Origin: JAJPKK01 sp963807015
Lineage (GTDB): Bacteria > Pseudomonadota > Alphaproteobacteria > Rhizobiales > Xanthobacteraceae
Length of the DNA stretch: 64,000 nucleotides
NCBI GenBank assembly: GCA_963807015.1
Contig: CAWEAS010000028.1
Location: 539,582 to 603,581, forward strand
Reading direction: 5' to 3'
This document shows positions 52,504 through 61,868 of this stretch, one piece after another. The notes below the pieces were generated by a model. It did no database searches. It was not told the DNA's origin and saw nothing but the letters and a program-made list of their open reading frames with translations. Position 1 is the stretch's first letter, and every line of letters begins with the position of its first letter. The translations under genes were made by a program, and so were the position numbers.

Positions 52504-53436
52504 TCAGGCCTTGAGGTCGTCGAAGTGCTTCGGTCCTCGCATGAAGCGTTCGATCCACCAACTGAACAGGATGTAGCGCAGCACCTCGCTATCGGCGGCG
52601 CCGTAGGCACCGGTTGCTTTCAGCGTCTCAAGCGCGCGCGCCTCGTCCGCATCAAGATTTATGGCCAGCTCGATCGTCCGGATCGGCACATTGGTGAATT
52701 CTGGCACATAGTCGGGATCGCGTTTTAGCACCCGGTCGGCCTTGATTGTCTTATTCTTGAAATGAGCAGGCGTGCGCTGCGTGCCTAGCTTCGGTGATTC
52801 CGGAACCGCGGCAAGCGCCTCCTCACTGGGCTCGAAGATTGTGAGCGCGATCGGCTTTAACGAGAAGTCGCTCGTCGCCATCACGTCGGCGCCGCACACG
52901 TTCGGCACCGCGAGGACATCGAACAACGCCAACAAATCGACGTAGTCGCCCTTCTTTGCGGTCTGCCGCGCGATGAACGGATGGCCGGCGCTATCGATGC
53001 CGGTATGCATGAAGAAGTTGAAGCTGTCGTGCACGTCGTCTGGCGTCAGGCCGTATTCGCGCTGCGCCTCGGCCTGCATATCGTGGCAGTTGGTGTGCAC
53101 CGGAAGGCCGTACTGATAGTCGAAAAGGAACGCGCTGCACCGCGGATAAAGGACGTCGTTGGTGCCGACCGTGTCTTCCAGGATGCACATCATGGGTCGC
53201 TCACGGGGCGGCGCCGACCACAGGAAATCTCCCTTGGTCGGATGCAGCCCGTGCAGGTGTCGCGTCCTTCCGGTGTGGAAAAACTCCTTGTAGTCATGAA
53301 GATTGAAGCAGTTGAAATCAACGCATTGGCCACCTTCGATCTGCTCGATGCGCAAGATCATGCCACGGCGCAATTCGAGCGCCTTGCCGGTGCCGGGCTC
53401 GAGCCTGAGCCGCGCGTGGATTGACCGATCAGCCAT
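52504..53436 (-). CDS. DUF1989 / urea-carboxylase-associated family protein
   Basis: 310 residues. Family features are GGQCVDFNCFNLHDYKEFF, RERPMMCILEDTVGTNDVLY, PRCSAFLFDYQYG, the TNCHDMQAEAQREYG Cys-His pair, and DSFNFFMHTGID. DUF1989 includes the carboxyguanidine deiminase subunits CgdA/CgdB of guanidine catabolism, so deimination of a guanidine- or urea-like compound is one possibility here. It comes last in the block 3 operon, next to DR-L. Confidence 0.88.
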   Translation of the reverse strand: MADRSIHARLRLEPGTGKALELRRGMILRIEQIEGGQCVDFNCFNLHDYKEFFHTGRTRHLHGLHPTKGDFLWSAPPRERPMMCILEDTVGTNDVLYPRCSAFLFDYQYGLPVHTNCHDMQAEAQREYGLTPDDVHDSFNFFMHTGIDSAGHPFIARQTAKKGDYVDLLALFDVLAVPNVCGADVMATSDFSLKPIALTIFEPSEEALAAVPESPKLGTQRTPAHFKNKTIKADRVLKRDPDYVPEFTNVPIRTIELAINLDADEARALETLKATGAYGAADSEVLRYILFSWWIERFMRGPKHFDDLKA

Positions 53437-53447
53437 CGCGTGTTCCT

Positions 53448-53630
53448 TTAGGTCTTATCGCGAGGCCTCTCCGCGGAGCGGGCCGCGCCGTGGCGGGCGA
53501 GGAACTCCCGGAGCGCCAAACGCACCACGGTCTCACGATCGGTGGCTCCCACGCGCGCCATCGTGGCATCGATCAGTTCAAGCTGCTGCTGATTGACGAC
53601 GAGTTTGACAGACTTCTCTCCTTGCGCCAT
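53448..53630 (-). CDS. Small RHH-like protein (60 residues)
   Basis: 60 residues from ATG 53630, GGAGG about 7 nt upstream. KSVKLVVNQQQLELIDATMA then RVGATDRETVVRLALREFLA looks like a ribbon-helix-helix fold (beta strand, two helices). The C-terminus is Arg-rich. It sits between the permease (14 bp) and the DUF1989 gene (11 bp), so it could be an operon-encoded repressor. Partner or DNA target unknown. Confidence 0.65.
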   Translation of the reverse strand: MAQGEKSVKLVVNQQQLELIDATMARVGATDRETVVRLALREFLARHGAARSAERPRDKT

Positions 53631-53644
53631 GCGGCCTCCCGGAA

Positions 53645-54664
53645 TTATTCGCCAGTTCGGCGTCGGACGATCGCTTGATCGAGCGCGACCGCGACGATAA
53701 GGGCTGCGCCGATCACCATGAGTTGCGTATAGGACGAGACGTTGAGCAGGTTGAGCCCGTTCGACAGGATGCTGACGAATGCGACCCCGAACGCCACTCC
53801 CACAACCGATCCACGTCCACCGAACAGCGACACGCCGCCCAGCACGACGGCCGCAACCGACTCCAGTGGCAGACTCGTGCCCAGAGTTGGCTGGCCCGAG
53901 GCGACGCGGGCGGTGAGGATGATGGATCCCACGGCGGCGCAGAAGCCGCAAATCACGTAGGCCGCCACCTTGACGAAGTTTATGTTGATTCCCGAGAGCC
54001 GCGCTGCTTCCTCGTTGCCGCCGACAGCGTAAATGTGCCGGCCGAGGCGCGTATAGCGCAACACGAAATGAGAGACCGCCAGAACCACAAGCGCAACAAT
54101 GACCGGGATGGGTATGCCGGCGACAAGCTCGTAGGCGAGATCGCCGAAACGCCCGGGAAGGCCCGACACGGCAACGCCGCTGCTCAGGTTAAGCGCGAGC
54201 CCCGACATGATCGATAGCATCGCAAGGGTGGCAATGAACGGAAAGACCTTGAACCGGGTAATGACGATTCCATTCACCAGTCCGACCGCCGCGCCGGTCA
54301 ACAGCGCTTCGATCGTGCCGGCCGCGATACCGTACCGGCGCATGCCGAAAGCCGCGATCACGCTGACGAGCGCCACCGTCGAGCCCACCGACAGGTCGAG
54401 GCCCGCGGTAAGGATCGTGAAGGTCTGACCGAACGAAACCGCCGCAAGCGCCGCAGCCGCGATGCCGATGTTGCGGAAGTTTTGGACCGTCGGAAACACC
54501 GGGGACAGCGCCGAGAACAACACCACCAGGGCGATGACGGCCAGCGGCAGGCCGATGTCTCGCGCGTTGTGACGCAGGAGGTTGCGCAGCCAGGCACGAT
54601 GCACGGCTGGAGCGTCAACCCGCGCGATCTCGCCGTTTGCGGATTCAGACGTCATGCGCCCCAT
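53645..54664 (-). CDS. Ribose-type (CUT2) ABC importer permease
   Basis: 339 residues, about ten membrane helices. RbsC-family stretches are FGQTFTILTAGLDLSVGSTVALVSV, GSTLVN-type AAVGLVNGIVITRFKVFPFIATLAML, YAVGGNEEAARLSGININ and VVLGGVSLFGGRGSVVG. CUT2 importers carry monosaccharides, nucleosides, AI-2 or purine-like compounds. Follows the ATPase gene by 22 bp. Confidence 0.92.
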   Translation of the reverse strand: MGRMTSESANGEIARVDAPAVHRAWLRNLLRHNARDIGLPLAVIALVVLFSALSPVFPTVQNFRNIGIAAAALAAVSFGQTFTILTAGLDLSVGSTVALVSVIAAFGMRRYGIAAGTIEALLTGAAVGLVNGIVITRFKVFPFIATLAMLSIMSGLALNLSSGVAVSGLPGRFGDLAYELVAGIPIPVIVALVVLAVSHFVLRYTRLGRHIYAVGGNEEAARLSGININFVKVAAYVICGFCAAVGSIILTARVASGQPTLGTSLPLESVAAVVLGGVSLFGGRGSVVGVAFGVAFVSILSNGLNLLNVSSYTQLMVIGAALIVAVALDQAIVRRRTGE

Positions 54665-54686
54665 CTCGCGATCATCCGGAACAGAT

Positions 54687-56210
54687 TCATTGCGTCAACT
54701 CGGGCTGGCGATCGACGATGTGGGCGGCGAAAGCCGCTGCCAGGATGCGTCGCTCGTCGAACTCACTGGCCTCCAACACATCCCGCACGCGGCCACCCGA
54801 CATGACGACGATGCGGTGGCACAGATTCATAAGCTCGGACAGTTCCGACGAAACGACGATCACGGCGGTACCTTCGGCGGCGAGGCGATGCATCAGGCGA
54901 TAGACCTCAGCTTTGGCACCGACATCGATGCCACGCGTCGGCTCGTCGAAAATGAGGACATCCGCATGCGACAGCACCCATTTGCCGATGACGAGCTTTT
55001 GCTGATTGCCGCCTGAAGCGGTGCGCGCCGGCGCGTCGAGATTGCCGCGAAACTGAAGTTGCGCCGCCACGTCCTTGGCGGCACGCCGCAACCGGCCCCA
55101 CGCCACTAGACCCCAGCCGCCATAGCGTCTGAGCGACGCAAGCGCGATGTTCTCACACCCCGGCAGCGTTAAGACCAGCCCCTGTTCCTTGCGGTCCTCC
55201 GGCAAGTAGGCGACGCCGGCGGCGATCGCTTCCGCCGGCGTGCGTATCGCAATCGCCTTCCCATTTTTCGACATAGTGCCGCGATCGAGCGGGTCGGCGC
55301 CGAAGATAGCCCGCATGACCTCGGTGCGGCCGGCTCCGATCAAGCCAGCAATCCCGAGGATTTCGCCAGCGCGGACGGAGAAGCTGACGTTCTCAAAGAC
55401 GCCTTGCCGGGTCAGACCCTCCACGACGAACACCGGAGCGCCGCGCGCGTCCTCCCGAGGCGGGAACAACTCGTCGAGTGGCCGCCCCACCATCAGCTCG
55501 ATGAGCTCGGCGGTATTGGCGATCGCCGTCGCGGGCAGCGTGGCGATGTGCTGGCCGCCGCGCAGGACCGTTATGCGGTCGGCGAGGCCGCGCACTTCGT
55601 CGAGCCGATGCGAAACATAAAGGATGGCCGTCCCGTTTTCACGAAGCCGGCGCAGAATGCGCAACAGTCCTTCCGCCTCTTTGTCCGAAAGCGCCGCGGT
55701 CGGCTCGTCGAGGATGATGACCGGCGTTTCGCGGATCAGCGCATGCGCGATCTCGACGATCTGCTTTTGAGCGGTCGAGAGCGCGGCCATGGGCGCGCGC
55801 GGATCGATGACGGCGGCAAGGCCGAGCCCTTGGAGCGTCGCGCCCGCGATGCGCTCGGCCTCGCGGCGCGAATAAAGTCCGTATCCGGGGCCCGGTTCGC
55901 TGCCGAGCACGATATTTTCGGCGACACTCAGTCCGGGAACGATCATCAATTCCTGAAAGATGGTCGCGATGCCGCAAGCGCGCGCATCCTTGGGTGACTG
56001 GAACTGCACCTCCTTCCCACGCACAAAGATCTTCCCGCGGGTCGGATGCGTACCACCTGAGAGGATACGGATGAGCGTCGACTTTCCAGCACCGTTCTCG
56101 CCGACCAGCGCATGCACCTCGCCGGCACGCAGGTCGAGCGAAACGCCGACGAGCGCCTGCACGCCCGGGTAATCCTTAGCGATCTCCTGGACCTCGACGA
56201 CCGGCGTCAT
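54687..56210 (-). CDS. Ribose-type (CUT2) ABC importer ATPase, two-domain
   Basis: 507 residues with two ABC cassettes (1-240 and 250-500). First cassette: GENGAGKST, STAQKQIVEIAHAL in place of the signature, and VIILDEPTAALS. Second cassette: degenerate Walker A GLIGAGRTEV, SGGNQQKLVIGKWV and LIFDEPTRGID, as in RbsA/MglA. Overlaps the upstream ridA by 4 bp. Confidence 0.93.
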   Translation of the reverse strand: MTPVVEVQEIAKDYPGVQALVGVSLDLRAGEVHALVGENGAGKSTLIRILSGGTHPTRGKIFVRGKEVQFQSPKDARACGIATIFQELMIVPGLSVAENIVLGSEPGPGYGLYSRREAERIAGATLQGLGLAAVIDPRAPMAALSTAQKQIVEIAHALIRETPVIILDEPTAALSDKEAEGLLRILRRLRENGTAILYVSHRLDEVRGLADRITVLRGGQHIATLPATAIANTAELIELMVGRPLDELFPPREDARGAPVFVVEGLTRQGVFENVSFSVRAGEILGIAGLIGAGRTEVMRAIFGADPLDRGTMSKNGKAIAIRTPAEAIAAGVAYLPEDRKEQGLVLTLPGCENIALASLRRYGGWGLVAWGRLRRAAKDVAAQLQFRGNLDAPARTASGGNQQKLVIGKWVLSHADVLIFDEPTRGIDVGAKAEVYRLMHRLAAEGTAVIVVSSELSELMNLCHRIVVMSGGRVRDVLEASEFDERRILAAAFAAHIVDRQPELTQ

Positions 56211-56665
56211 CGCTTTTCGGGAATGTGTGCAACGGCCTCGACCTCCAGCAGGATGTCGGGCGTCGGCAACAGTTCGACCACGCGTACCACGGTACTTGCC
56301 GGCGGATCGCGAAAGAACTTGGCCCGCACCTCGTTGTAGATCGGAAAGTCGCGCAGATTGCAGAAGTACTGGGTCAGCTTGACGACATCGTCGAGCGTAC
56401 CGTTGGCCGCCGCAAGGGTGCTGCGCAGCCGGTCGAGCACGAACCAGGACTGTGCGGTGATCGGGCCATCCTTCAAATCGGTCGACATTTCGCCGGTCTC
56501 GCCTGCCTGACCGCGAAGCTCCGCGGGAAGGTCGGCATAGCCGCGGATGACGATGCCGCGATCAGGGTCCGCGGCGGTGATGCCGGCAAAGAAGACAAGA
56601 TCACCCGCGCGGCGAAACGGCGCATAGCGCGATAGCGGCTTTGCAACGGTCGGTTTGCTTGCCAT
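56207..56665 (-). CDS. RidA/YjgF-family protein (block 3)
   Basis: 152 residues. RidA-like features are RAGDLVFFAGITAADPDRG, QSWFVLDRLRSTLAAANGTL, DDVVKLTQYFCNLRDFPIYN and STVVRVVELLPTPDILLEVEAVAHIP. Second RidA in the accessory region, not closely similar to the block 1 one. RidA proteins hydrolyse reactive enamines/imines, a plausible by-product clean-up step after the amidohydrolase. Overlaps the ATPase start (ATGA). Confidence 0.88.
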   Translation of the reverse strand: MASKPTVAKPLSRYAPFRRAGDLVFFAGITAADPDRGIVIRGYADLPAELRGQAGETGEMSTDLKDGPITAQSWFVLDRLRSTLAAANGTLDDVVKLTQYFCNLRDFPIYNEVRAKFFRDPPASTVVRVVELLPTPDILLEVEAVAHIPEKR

Positions 56666-56740
56666 CGATCTTGGTCCTTCGATCCAGTCGGTCCGGGAAC
56701 GGGGCCGGGTTCTTTCATTGGCTTGCGTTCGCTTGAAAGC

Positions 56741-58117
56741 TCATGACGCCTGCAGCGAAGGCGGGATGTCCCACCCGGCGTTGTGCAACATGCGCGCCAC
56801 CAAATCGCGCGTCTCCGTCCTGATCTGCTCGACCTCTACCGCGACGAGTTTGCCGTCGCGTTTTAGGATACGGCCGTCGACAATGACCGTGTCGACATTG
56901 TGCGGCAAGCCGGACTGCACCAGCACATCAACCGGATCGCCGCACGGCACCATATTGAGATCGCCGACGCGCAGCATGACGAGATCGGCGCGCTTGCCGA
57001 CCGTGATCGATCCCGTAATGGCGTCGAGGCCGAGGTCGCGCGCCCCGTCGATCGTGGCCATCTGCAGCATTCGGCGCGGCGTGAGCCCGCAATTCTCGAC
57101 CCGCGCCATTTCGGCCGAGAGGGTTACGCGCATCTGCGAAAACATGTCCGCGTTGCACGGCGTCGCGGTCGTATCGATCGACAGGCTCACGAGCACGCCG
57201 GCCCTGAGCATTTCAACGACCTTCGGGAAGCCCATGGTGCGCATCTCGGTCTGCGGGCTCAGTGATAGATGCGTCCCGGTCTCCGCCATCGCTGCAATGT
57301 CGGCGGACGTGGCGTGAACCGCGTGGACGATCTGCAGGTCTGGTCCGAGCAGGCCCTTGTCCTTCATCGAGGCGATATTGCACTCCCGGCAGCCCGCCTC
57401 GCGCATGCAGCGGTCGCAGTGCATGGTGATCGGCAAGTTGGCCTTGCGTGCCGCGTCCCACTCGCGCTGATAAATCTCGGGCCCGGTGCGGAAGGGGCCG
57501 CGAAGCGCGACGCCCAGCGTGATCCGATTGTCGGTTGCCTGCGGCGTCCATTGCGCGCGGAATCGAGCGAGATCGTGGAGATCCATCAGCCGTTCGCGCG
57601 CGAAGTTGTCCGGGCAGCCGTAAGAGAAACGACCGCGTATCCCCATGTCCAACTGGGCGAGCACATTGGCATCCGCATCCTGCGGCGTGCGCAGATTATG
57701 ATCCCAGTTGTGAACAGTGGTGATGCCGGAATCGAGGGCTTCGGCCAACGCAAGACGCGCCGCGCGATAGAAATCGACCGGACGGTAGAAGGGAGCAAGG
57801 CCCCGCTTGACGGCAAAGTAGTCGCGGCCCGGACGATCGCCGATCAGGCCCCTCATGAAGCTGTTCCAGAGGTGCCAATGGGTATCGACAAACCCCGGCA
57901 TCAGCACCATGCCTTTGCCGGAAATTGTCTCAGCGCCGGTGCCCGGCACGTCCTTGCCGAGGGCCGCAATCCTGCCGTCACGCATCAGGAGGTCTGCGCC
58001 GGGCACGTCGCCCAGCGCCGGGTCCATGGTGATGACGTAAGCGTCGCGGATGACGTAGTCACCCCGTGCAGGAAGCCGGCCCGCGGACCGGTCCGCGTCG
58101 TGCAACGCTTCGGCCAT
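56741..58117 (-). CDS. TRZ/ATZ-type amidohydrolase with inserted Cys4 motif
   Basis: 458 residues. Metal-binding HxH is at His80/His82 in VDTHWHLWNS, then His233 in LPITMHC, a His pair in IVHAVHATS at 265-268, and Asp315 in LSIDTTATP, as in atrazine chlorohydrolase, cytosine deaminase and SAH deaminase. Unusually, right after His233 comes C-x2-C-x5-C-x2-C (Cys234, 237, 243, 246). Probably a deaminase or amidohydrolase of a heterocycle. Lies between the binding protein and ridA genes. Confidence 0.88.
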   Translation of the reverse strand: MAEALHDADRSAGRLPARGDYVIRDAYVITMDPALGDVPGADLLMRDGRIAALGKDVPGTGAETISGKGMVLMPGFVDTHWHLWNSFMRGLIGDRPGRDYFAVKRGLAPFYRPVDFYRAARLALAEALDSGITTVHNWDHNLRTPQDADANVLAQLDMGIRGRFSYGCPDNFARERLMDLHDLARFRAQWTPQATDNRITLGVALRGPFRTGPEIYQREWDAARKANLPITMHCDRCMREAGCRECNIASMKDKGLLGPDLQIVHAVHATSADIAAMAETGTHLSLSPQTEMRTMGFPKVVEMLRAGVLVSLSIDTTATPCNADMFSQMRVTLSAEMARVENCGLTPRRMLQMATIDGARDLGLDAITGSITVGKRADLVMLRVGDLNMVPCGDPVDVLVQSGLPHNVDTVIVDGRILKRDGKLVAVEVEQIRTETRDLVARMLHNAGWDIPPSLQAS

Positions 58118-58151
58118 GGTCGGCTCTTTCAGCAGCGAGCCGGAAGTTTCA

Positions 58152-59129
58152 TCAAGGTGTCCAGCCCTTGGGCGCCTGCATGCCGCTGCGGTCTATTTTG
58201 TCGAGATTGTCAGGCGTCACGATGATGAGCGGCACCTGCACCATGGCCTGCTCGGGCTTCTGCCCCTTGATGAGCTGATCGGCGAGGCGTGCTTCGATGC
58301 GGCCCATGAGCAGCGGCTGCTGGGCGACCACATAGTCGACGCAGCCCGCCCGCATCATCTCCTCCGCCACCGAACCGAGCACGGAGAACAGAACCTTCAG
58401 CTTGCCGCACTTGCCGGCGGCCTGGACGGCGCGGGCGATGCCAACTCCGTAGGTGTCGTCCGCCCCGTAGAGGAGGTTGACGTTCGGGTTACGCTGGATG
58501 AAGTCGCTGGCCAGCGAAAGCGCGACTGCCACGTCCTGCTCGCTCGTCTGCTCGGCGACGATCTTGATCGTGCTGCCCGCAATGTCTTCCTTGAAGCAGC
58601 GCAGCCGGTCGGTCGCCCAAAACGCCCCGGGCGGCCCGGCGAGAATTGCGATGGTGCCACCGTTGGGCAGCATCTTCTTGGCGCCCGCCGCGAGTTCATG
58701 GCCGATGGTGCAATGGCTCGAGGTCGCGCCGGCATCCGGGGGAATGTCGCTCGCCACCGTCGGACTTCCGGCGGCGATGACGGGAATCTTCGCCTGCTTG
58801 GCCTGCCGTACGACGCCATTGAAGGCGGCCGGATCGGCAGCGTCGAGAATGAGGGCCTTCACATTCTGGACGATGAGATTCGATACCTGCGTGACCTGCT
58901 TGTCGACATTGGCGTAACCGCCGGCGTCCTGAATGACGACGTCGTAGCCGAGCTTCTTCGCTTCATCGGTGAGACCGTAGAGTTCGGGCGTATACCATTC
59001 GCCCTTGGTGTTGGGCATCGCCGCCCCCAGCGTTCCGTTCGGGCCCGCGGCGAGAGCCGCCGAACTGCCGAGTGTGCAAATGAGAGCAAGTGCCGAAATA
59101 CCCGATCGCCTCAACGTCAACGTGATCAT
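58152..59129 (-). CDS. CUT2-type ABC importer binding protein
   Basis: 325 residues from ATG 59129 with signal peptide (LRRSGISALALICTLGSSAALAAG). Type I periplasmic binding fold of the ribose/galactose class: TKGEWYTPELYGLTDEAKKL, YANVDKQVTQVSNLIVQNVK, ALILDAADPAAFNGVVRQAK and LLYGADDTYGVGIARAVQAAG. It belongs with the permease and ATPase downstream. The absence of aromatic sugar-stacking positions I can recognise leaves the ligand open. Confidence 0.9.
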   Translation of the reverse strand: MITLTLRRSGISALALICTLGSSAALAAGPNGTLGAAMPNTKGEWYTPELYGLTDEAKKLGYDVVIQDAGGYANVDKQVTQVSNLIVQNVKALILDAADPAAFNGVVRQAKQAKIPVIAAGSPTVASDIPPDAGATSSHCTIGHELAAGAKKMLPNGGTIAILAGPPGAFWATDRLRCFKEDIAGSTIKIVAEQTSEQDVAVALSLASDFIQRNPNVNLLYGADDTYGVGIARAVQAAGKCGKLKVLFSVLGSVAEEMMRAGCVDYVVAQQPLLMGRIEARLADQLIKGQKPEQAMVQVPLIIVTPDNLDKIDRSGMQAPKGWTP

Positions 59130-59203
59130 GATCGCCTCCACACCGTTACAACTGAACTCCTGCCGCGGAGCGTAGCACGATCCATGCCACCCGGAACCAG
59201 CGC

Positions 59204-60634
59204 TCAAGTCGCGAATTGCGGCAAAGCGGTCGGGCGAGGATCAATCGGGGTTTGCGCCAGTCCTACGTGCCGTTCGAAGAGCGCTGCCGCCGAAAGCAGG
59301 GCAGCCTCGCCTCGCGGCTTGCCGACAAGTTGCAGGCCGATCGGCAGCCCCGCCGCCGTGAAACCGCACGGCACCGAGATCGCCGGACACCCCGTCACGG
59401 TGATCGCGAGCGTCAACCGGAGCCACGCAAAGTAATCCGGCAGGCTAACGCCTTCGACTTCCATGACGTGGCGCTGGTTGACATCGAAAGGCGGGACCAT
59501 GACGGTCGGCGTAATCAGGAGATCGACGGTGCGGAAAAGATCAACCATGCCATGGTACAGCGTGGTGCGGGCAAGCTCCGCGCATGCGATCTCGCGCGCC
59601 GTGTGGCTCAACCCGCGCGTGCCGTAATGCAGGATTTCGGGGCTCAGCTTGTCGCGATAACGCTCGAGAAGCTCCATCGTGCCGCCGACGCGCTGCATGT
59701 TGCGCAGCACCTGGAAGGTTTGTTCCGCCTCGCTAAAGTCGGGACACCGCTCATCGACGGCCACGCCGAGCGCGGCAAAGCTTGCGACCGCGAGCTCGCA
59801 CACGGTGCGCACTTCGGGATGAAGCGGCGAGATGCCGAGATCGGGGCTCCAGGCCACCCGCTTCGGCGCGACCGGCTCCAGCGCGGCGGAGAGAAAGCAC
59901 GCCGGCGGCGCCGGCAACGATAGCGGATCCTCGATATCCTCGCCGACCATGGCGTCAAGCATCAGCGCAACATCCGCAACGTTGCGCGCAATCGGCCCAT
60001 CGACGTCGAGCATGCCGAACGCAAGCGAGCGGGGGCCATGCGCGACCCGTCCCGGGCTCGGTCGCAGCCCCACCACGGAACAGAATGATGCCGGCAGCCG
60101 GATCGAGCCCGCCATGTCGCTGCCGGTGGCTAGCCAAGCCTCGCCGCTGGCGACCGCGGCTGCCGAACCTCCCGAGGATCCGCCGCTCGTAAAGCGCGTG
60201 TCCCAGGGGTTGCGAGTCGCGCCAAATACTTCGTTGACGGTGTTGCCGCCCGCGCCAAATTCGGGGGTATTGGACTTTGCGATCACGATCGCACCGCTGG
60301 CTTCGAGCCGCTCCACGAGGATGTCGGAACGCGCCGCAATCCGGTCGGCAAAGACGCGTGATCCCTCGGTCCAGCGGACGCCTGCGACTGCGGTCAGGTC
60401 CTTGACGACGATGGGCAGGCCGTAAAGAAATCCTGGCCCGCCGCTCGATTTCATGACCTGCCTCGCGCGGTCGCGGGCGCGGTCAAAACACCGGATTGGG
60501 AGTGCGTTGAGCGCGGGATCGATTTCCGCAATGCGCCGCTCGGCCGCGTCGATCAGTTCCAGCGCGGTTGTTTCGCGCCGGCGCAAGGCTTCGACGGCAT
60601 TTCGCGCGGTCAGACGATAAAGCGCGTCAGGCAT
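59204..60634 (-). CDS. Amidase-signature hydrolase (block 3)
   Basis: 476 residues. Lys78 in LPIVVKDLTA, Ser cluster FTSGGSSGGSAAA near 149-160, Ser177 in GSDMAGSIRLPASF complete the Ser-Ser-Lys triad. The C-terminal GCPAISVPCGFTAAGLPIGLQLVG is standard. First gene of the block 3 operon. Only moderately similar to the block 1 amidase. 60635-60913 upstream holds the divergent promoter region and nothing identifiable. Confidence 0.93.
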   Translation of the reverse strand: MPDALYRLTARNAVEALRRRETTALELIDAAERRIAEIDPALNALPIRCFDRARDRARQVMKSSGGPGFLYGLPIVVKDLTAVAGVRWTEGSRVFADRIAARSDILVERLEASGAIVIAKSNTPEFGAGGNTVNEVFGATRNPWDTRFTSGGSSGGSAAAVASGEAWLATGSDMAGSIRLPASFCSVVGLRPSPGRVAHGPRSLAFGMLDVDGPIARNVADVALMLDAMVGEDIEDPLSLPAPPACFLSAALEPVAPKRVAWSPDLGISPLHPEVRTVCELAVASFAALGVAVDERCPDFSEAEQTFQVLRNMQRVGGTMELLERYRDKLSPEILHYGTRGLSHTAREIACAELARTTLYHGMVDLFRTVDLLITPTVMVPPFDVNQRHVMEVEGVSLPDYFAWLRLTLAITVTGCPAISVPCGFTAAGLPIGLQLVGKPRGEAALLSAAALFERHVGLAQTPIDPRPTALPQFAT

Positions 60635-60913
60635 GCAAGACCTTCACCCAGAGTAGCGTAGCGCTATGGACACCATCGCTTACGCCACCCTATGCTGGCG
60701 GCGCAACGCATGAAGTGAGCATGACGCCGTCGGCGCCCGTTCGTCAAAACGACACGGAATTCTTCGCTCGACGCGGGTTCGGTCGACGCAGGTTCGCTCG
60801 ATGTGGGTTCGGTCAGCGCGTCGGGTTTGCCGAGCGCCCGCCCTCATCATCATCGACATCCTCACGGCCGACGAGCAGGCGATGCTTGGGGCCAATCTCG
60901 GGAAGCAACTGCG

Positions 60914-61778
60914 ATGGACAATAAGCTCTACGATTATTCGCCGATCGTCGGCCGACCGAAGATCACGTGGCCCAACGGCGCCAAGCTTGCCTTCTACATC
61001 GGCCTCAACATCGAGCATTTCGAGGTCGACAAGCCGGCGACGAGCATCTTCGGCGCGACCGCGAACTTCGCACCCGATCCGCTCAATTACGGCTGGCGCG
61101 ACTATGGCGTGCGTGTCGGCATCTGGCGCATGTGCGATGCCTTGGACAAGTACGGGATGCGCGCATCGGTGTTGCTCAACGCCGATGTCTGCAGGCATTA
61201 CCCGCAGATCATCGAGGCCGGGCGCAAACGGAACTGGGCCTGGCTTGCCCACGGCAAGAACAACTCGATCTTCCAGGTCGGAATGAACGTCGAGGACGAG
61301 CGGACGTATCTCAAGGATGTCGTCGATACGATCGCGAAGGCCAGCGGCCAATCAGTTAAGGGCTGGCTTGGTCCGGCACTTACCGAAACGTTCGAGACGC
61401 CGCGGCTGCTTCAGGGAGTTGGGCCTCACCTACATCCTCGACTGGTGCGCCGACGACCAGCCGTTTGCCTTGAACGTCCCCGGCATGATGTCGGTGCCCT
61501 ATTCGCTCGAGGTCAACGACATCACGATGTGCGTCGGCAAGAGCCTGTCGGGCGAGGATTTCTGCCGGATGATCACCGATCAGTTCGACCAGCTCTACGA
61601 GGATAGCGGGCCGTCCGGCCGGGTCATGGCCCTATGCCTCCACCCCTTCGTCAGCAACCAACCGCACCGCCAGAAGTATCTGGAGCGCGCGCTCGAACAC
61701 ATCGCGCGTCATCACGGCGTGTGGCTGACCACGAGCGATGAAATCGCCGCCCATTACGCTGCGAATTATCTTCGCTGA
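60914..61778 (+). pseudogene. PuuE-like polysaccharide deacetylase family protein, frameshifted
   Basis: From ATG 60914 the protein reads ITWPNGAKLAFYIGLNIEHF, VRVGIWRMCDALDKYGMRAS and VLLNADVCRHYPQIIEAG (NodB-fold, allantoinase-like). At RLLQ it shifts: the continuation ELGLTYILDWCADDQPFALN through CLHPFVSNQPHRQKYLERAL is one base out. An extra G in GGG at 61414-61416 explains it. About 287 residues if repaired. Plus strand, divergent from block 3. Decay or a sequencing error. Confidence 0.82.
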
Positions 61779-61868
61779 CGGGACGATCCGGCCCCGGTTC
61801 GAGCTTCATCATGACAGCCTGCACAAGACGCTGCGGCGGCGGATTGAAGAACTCGCCGTGTGCGTGTT

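Noticed and set aside
58116..59435. 439-codon plus-strand frame over the CUT2 binding protein
   Set aside because: Antisense to a gene with signal peptide and periplasmic-binding fold.
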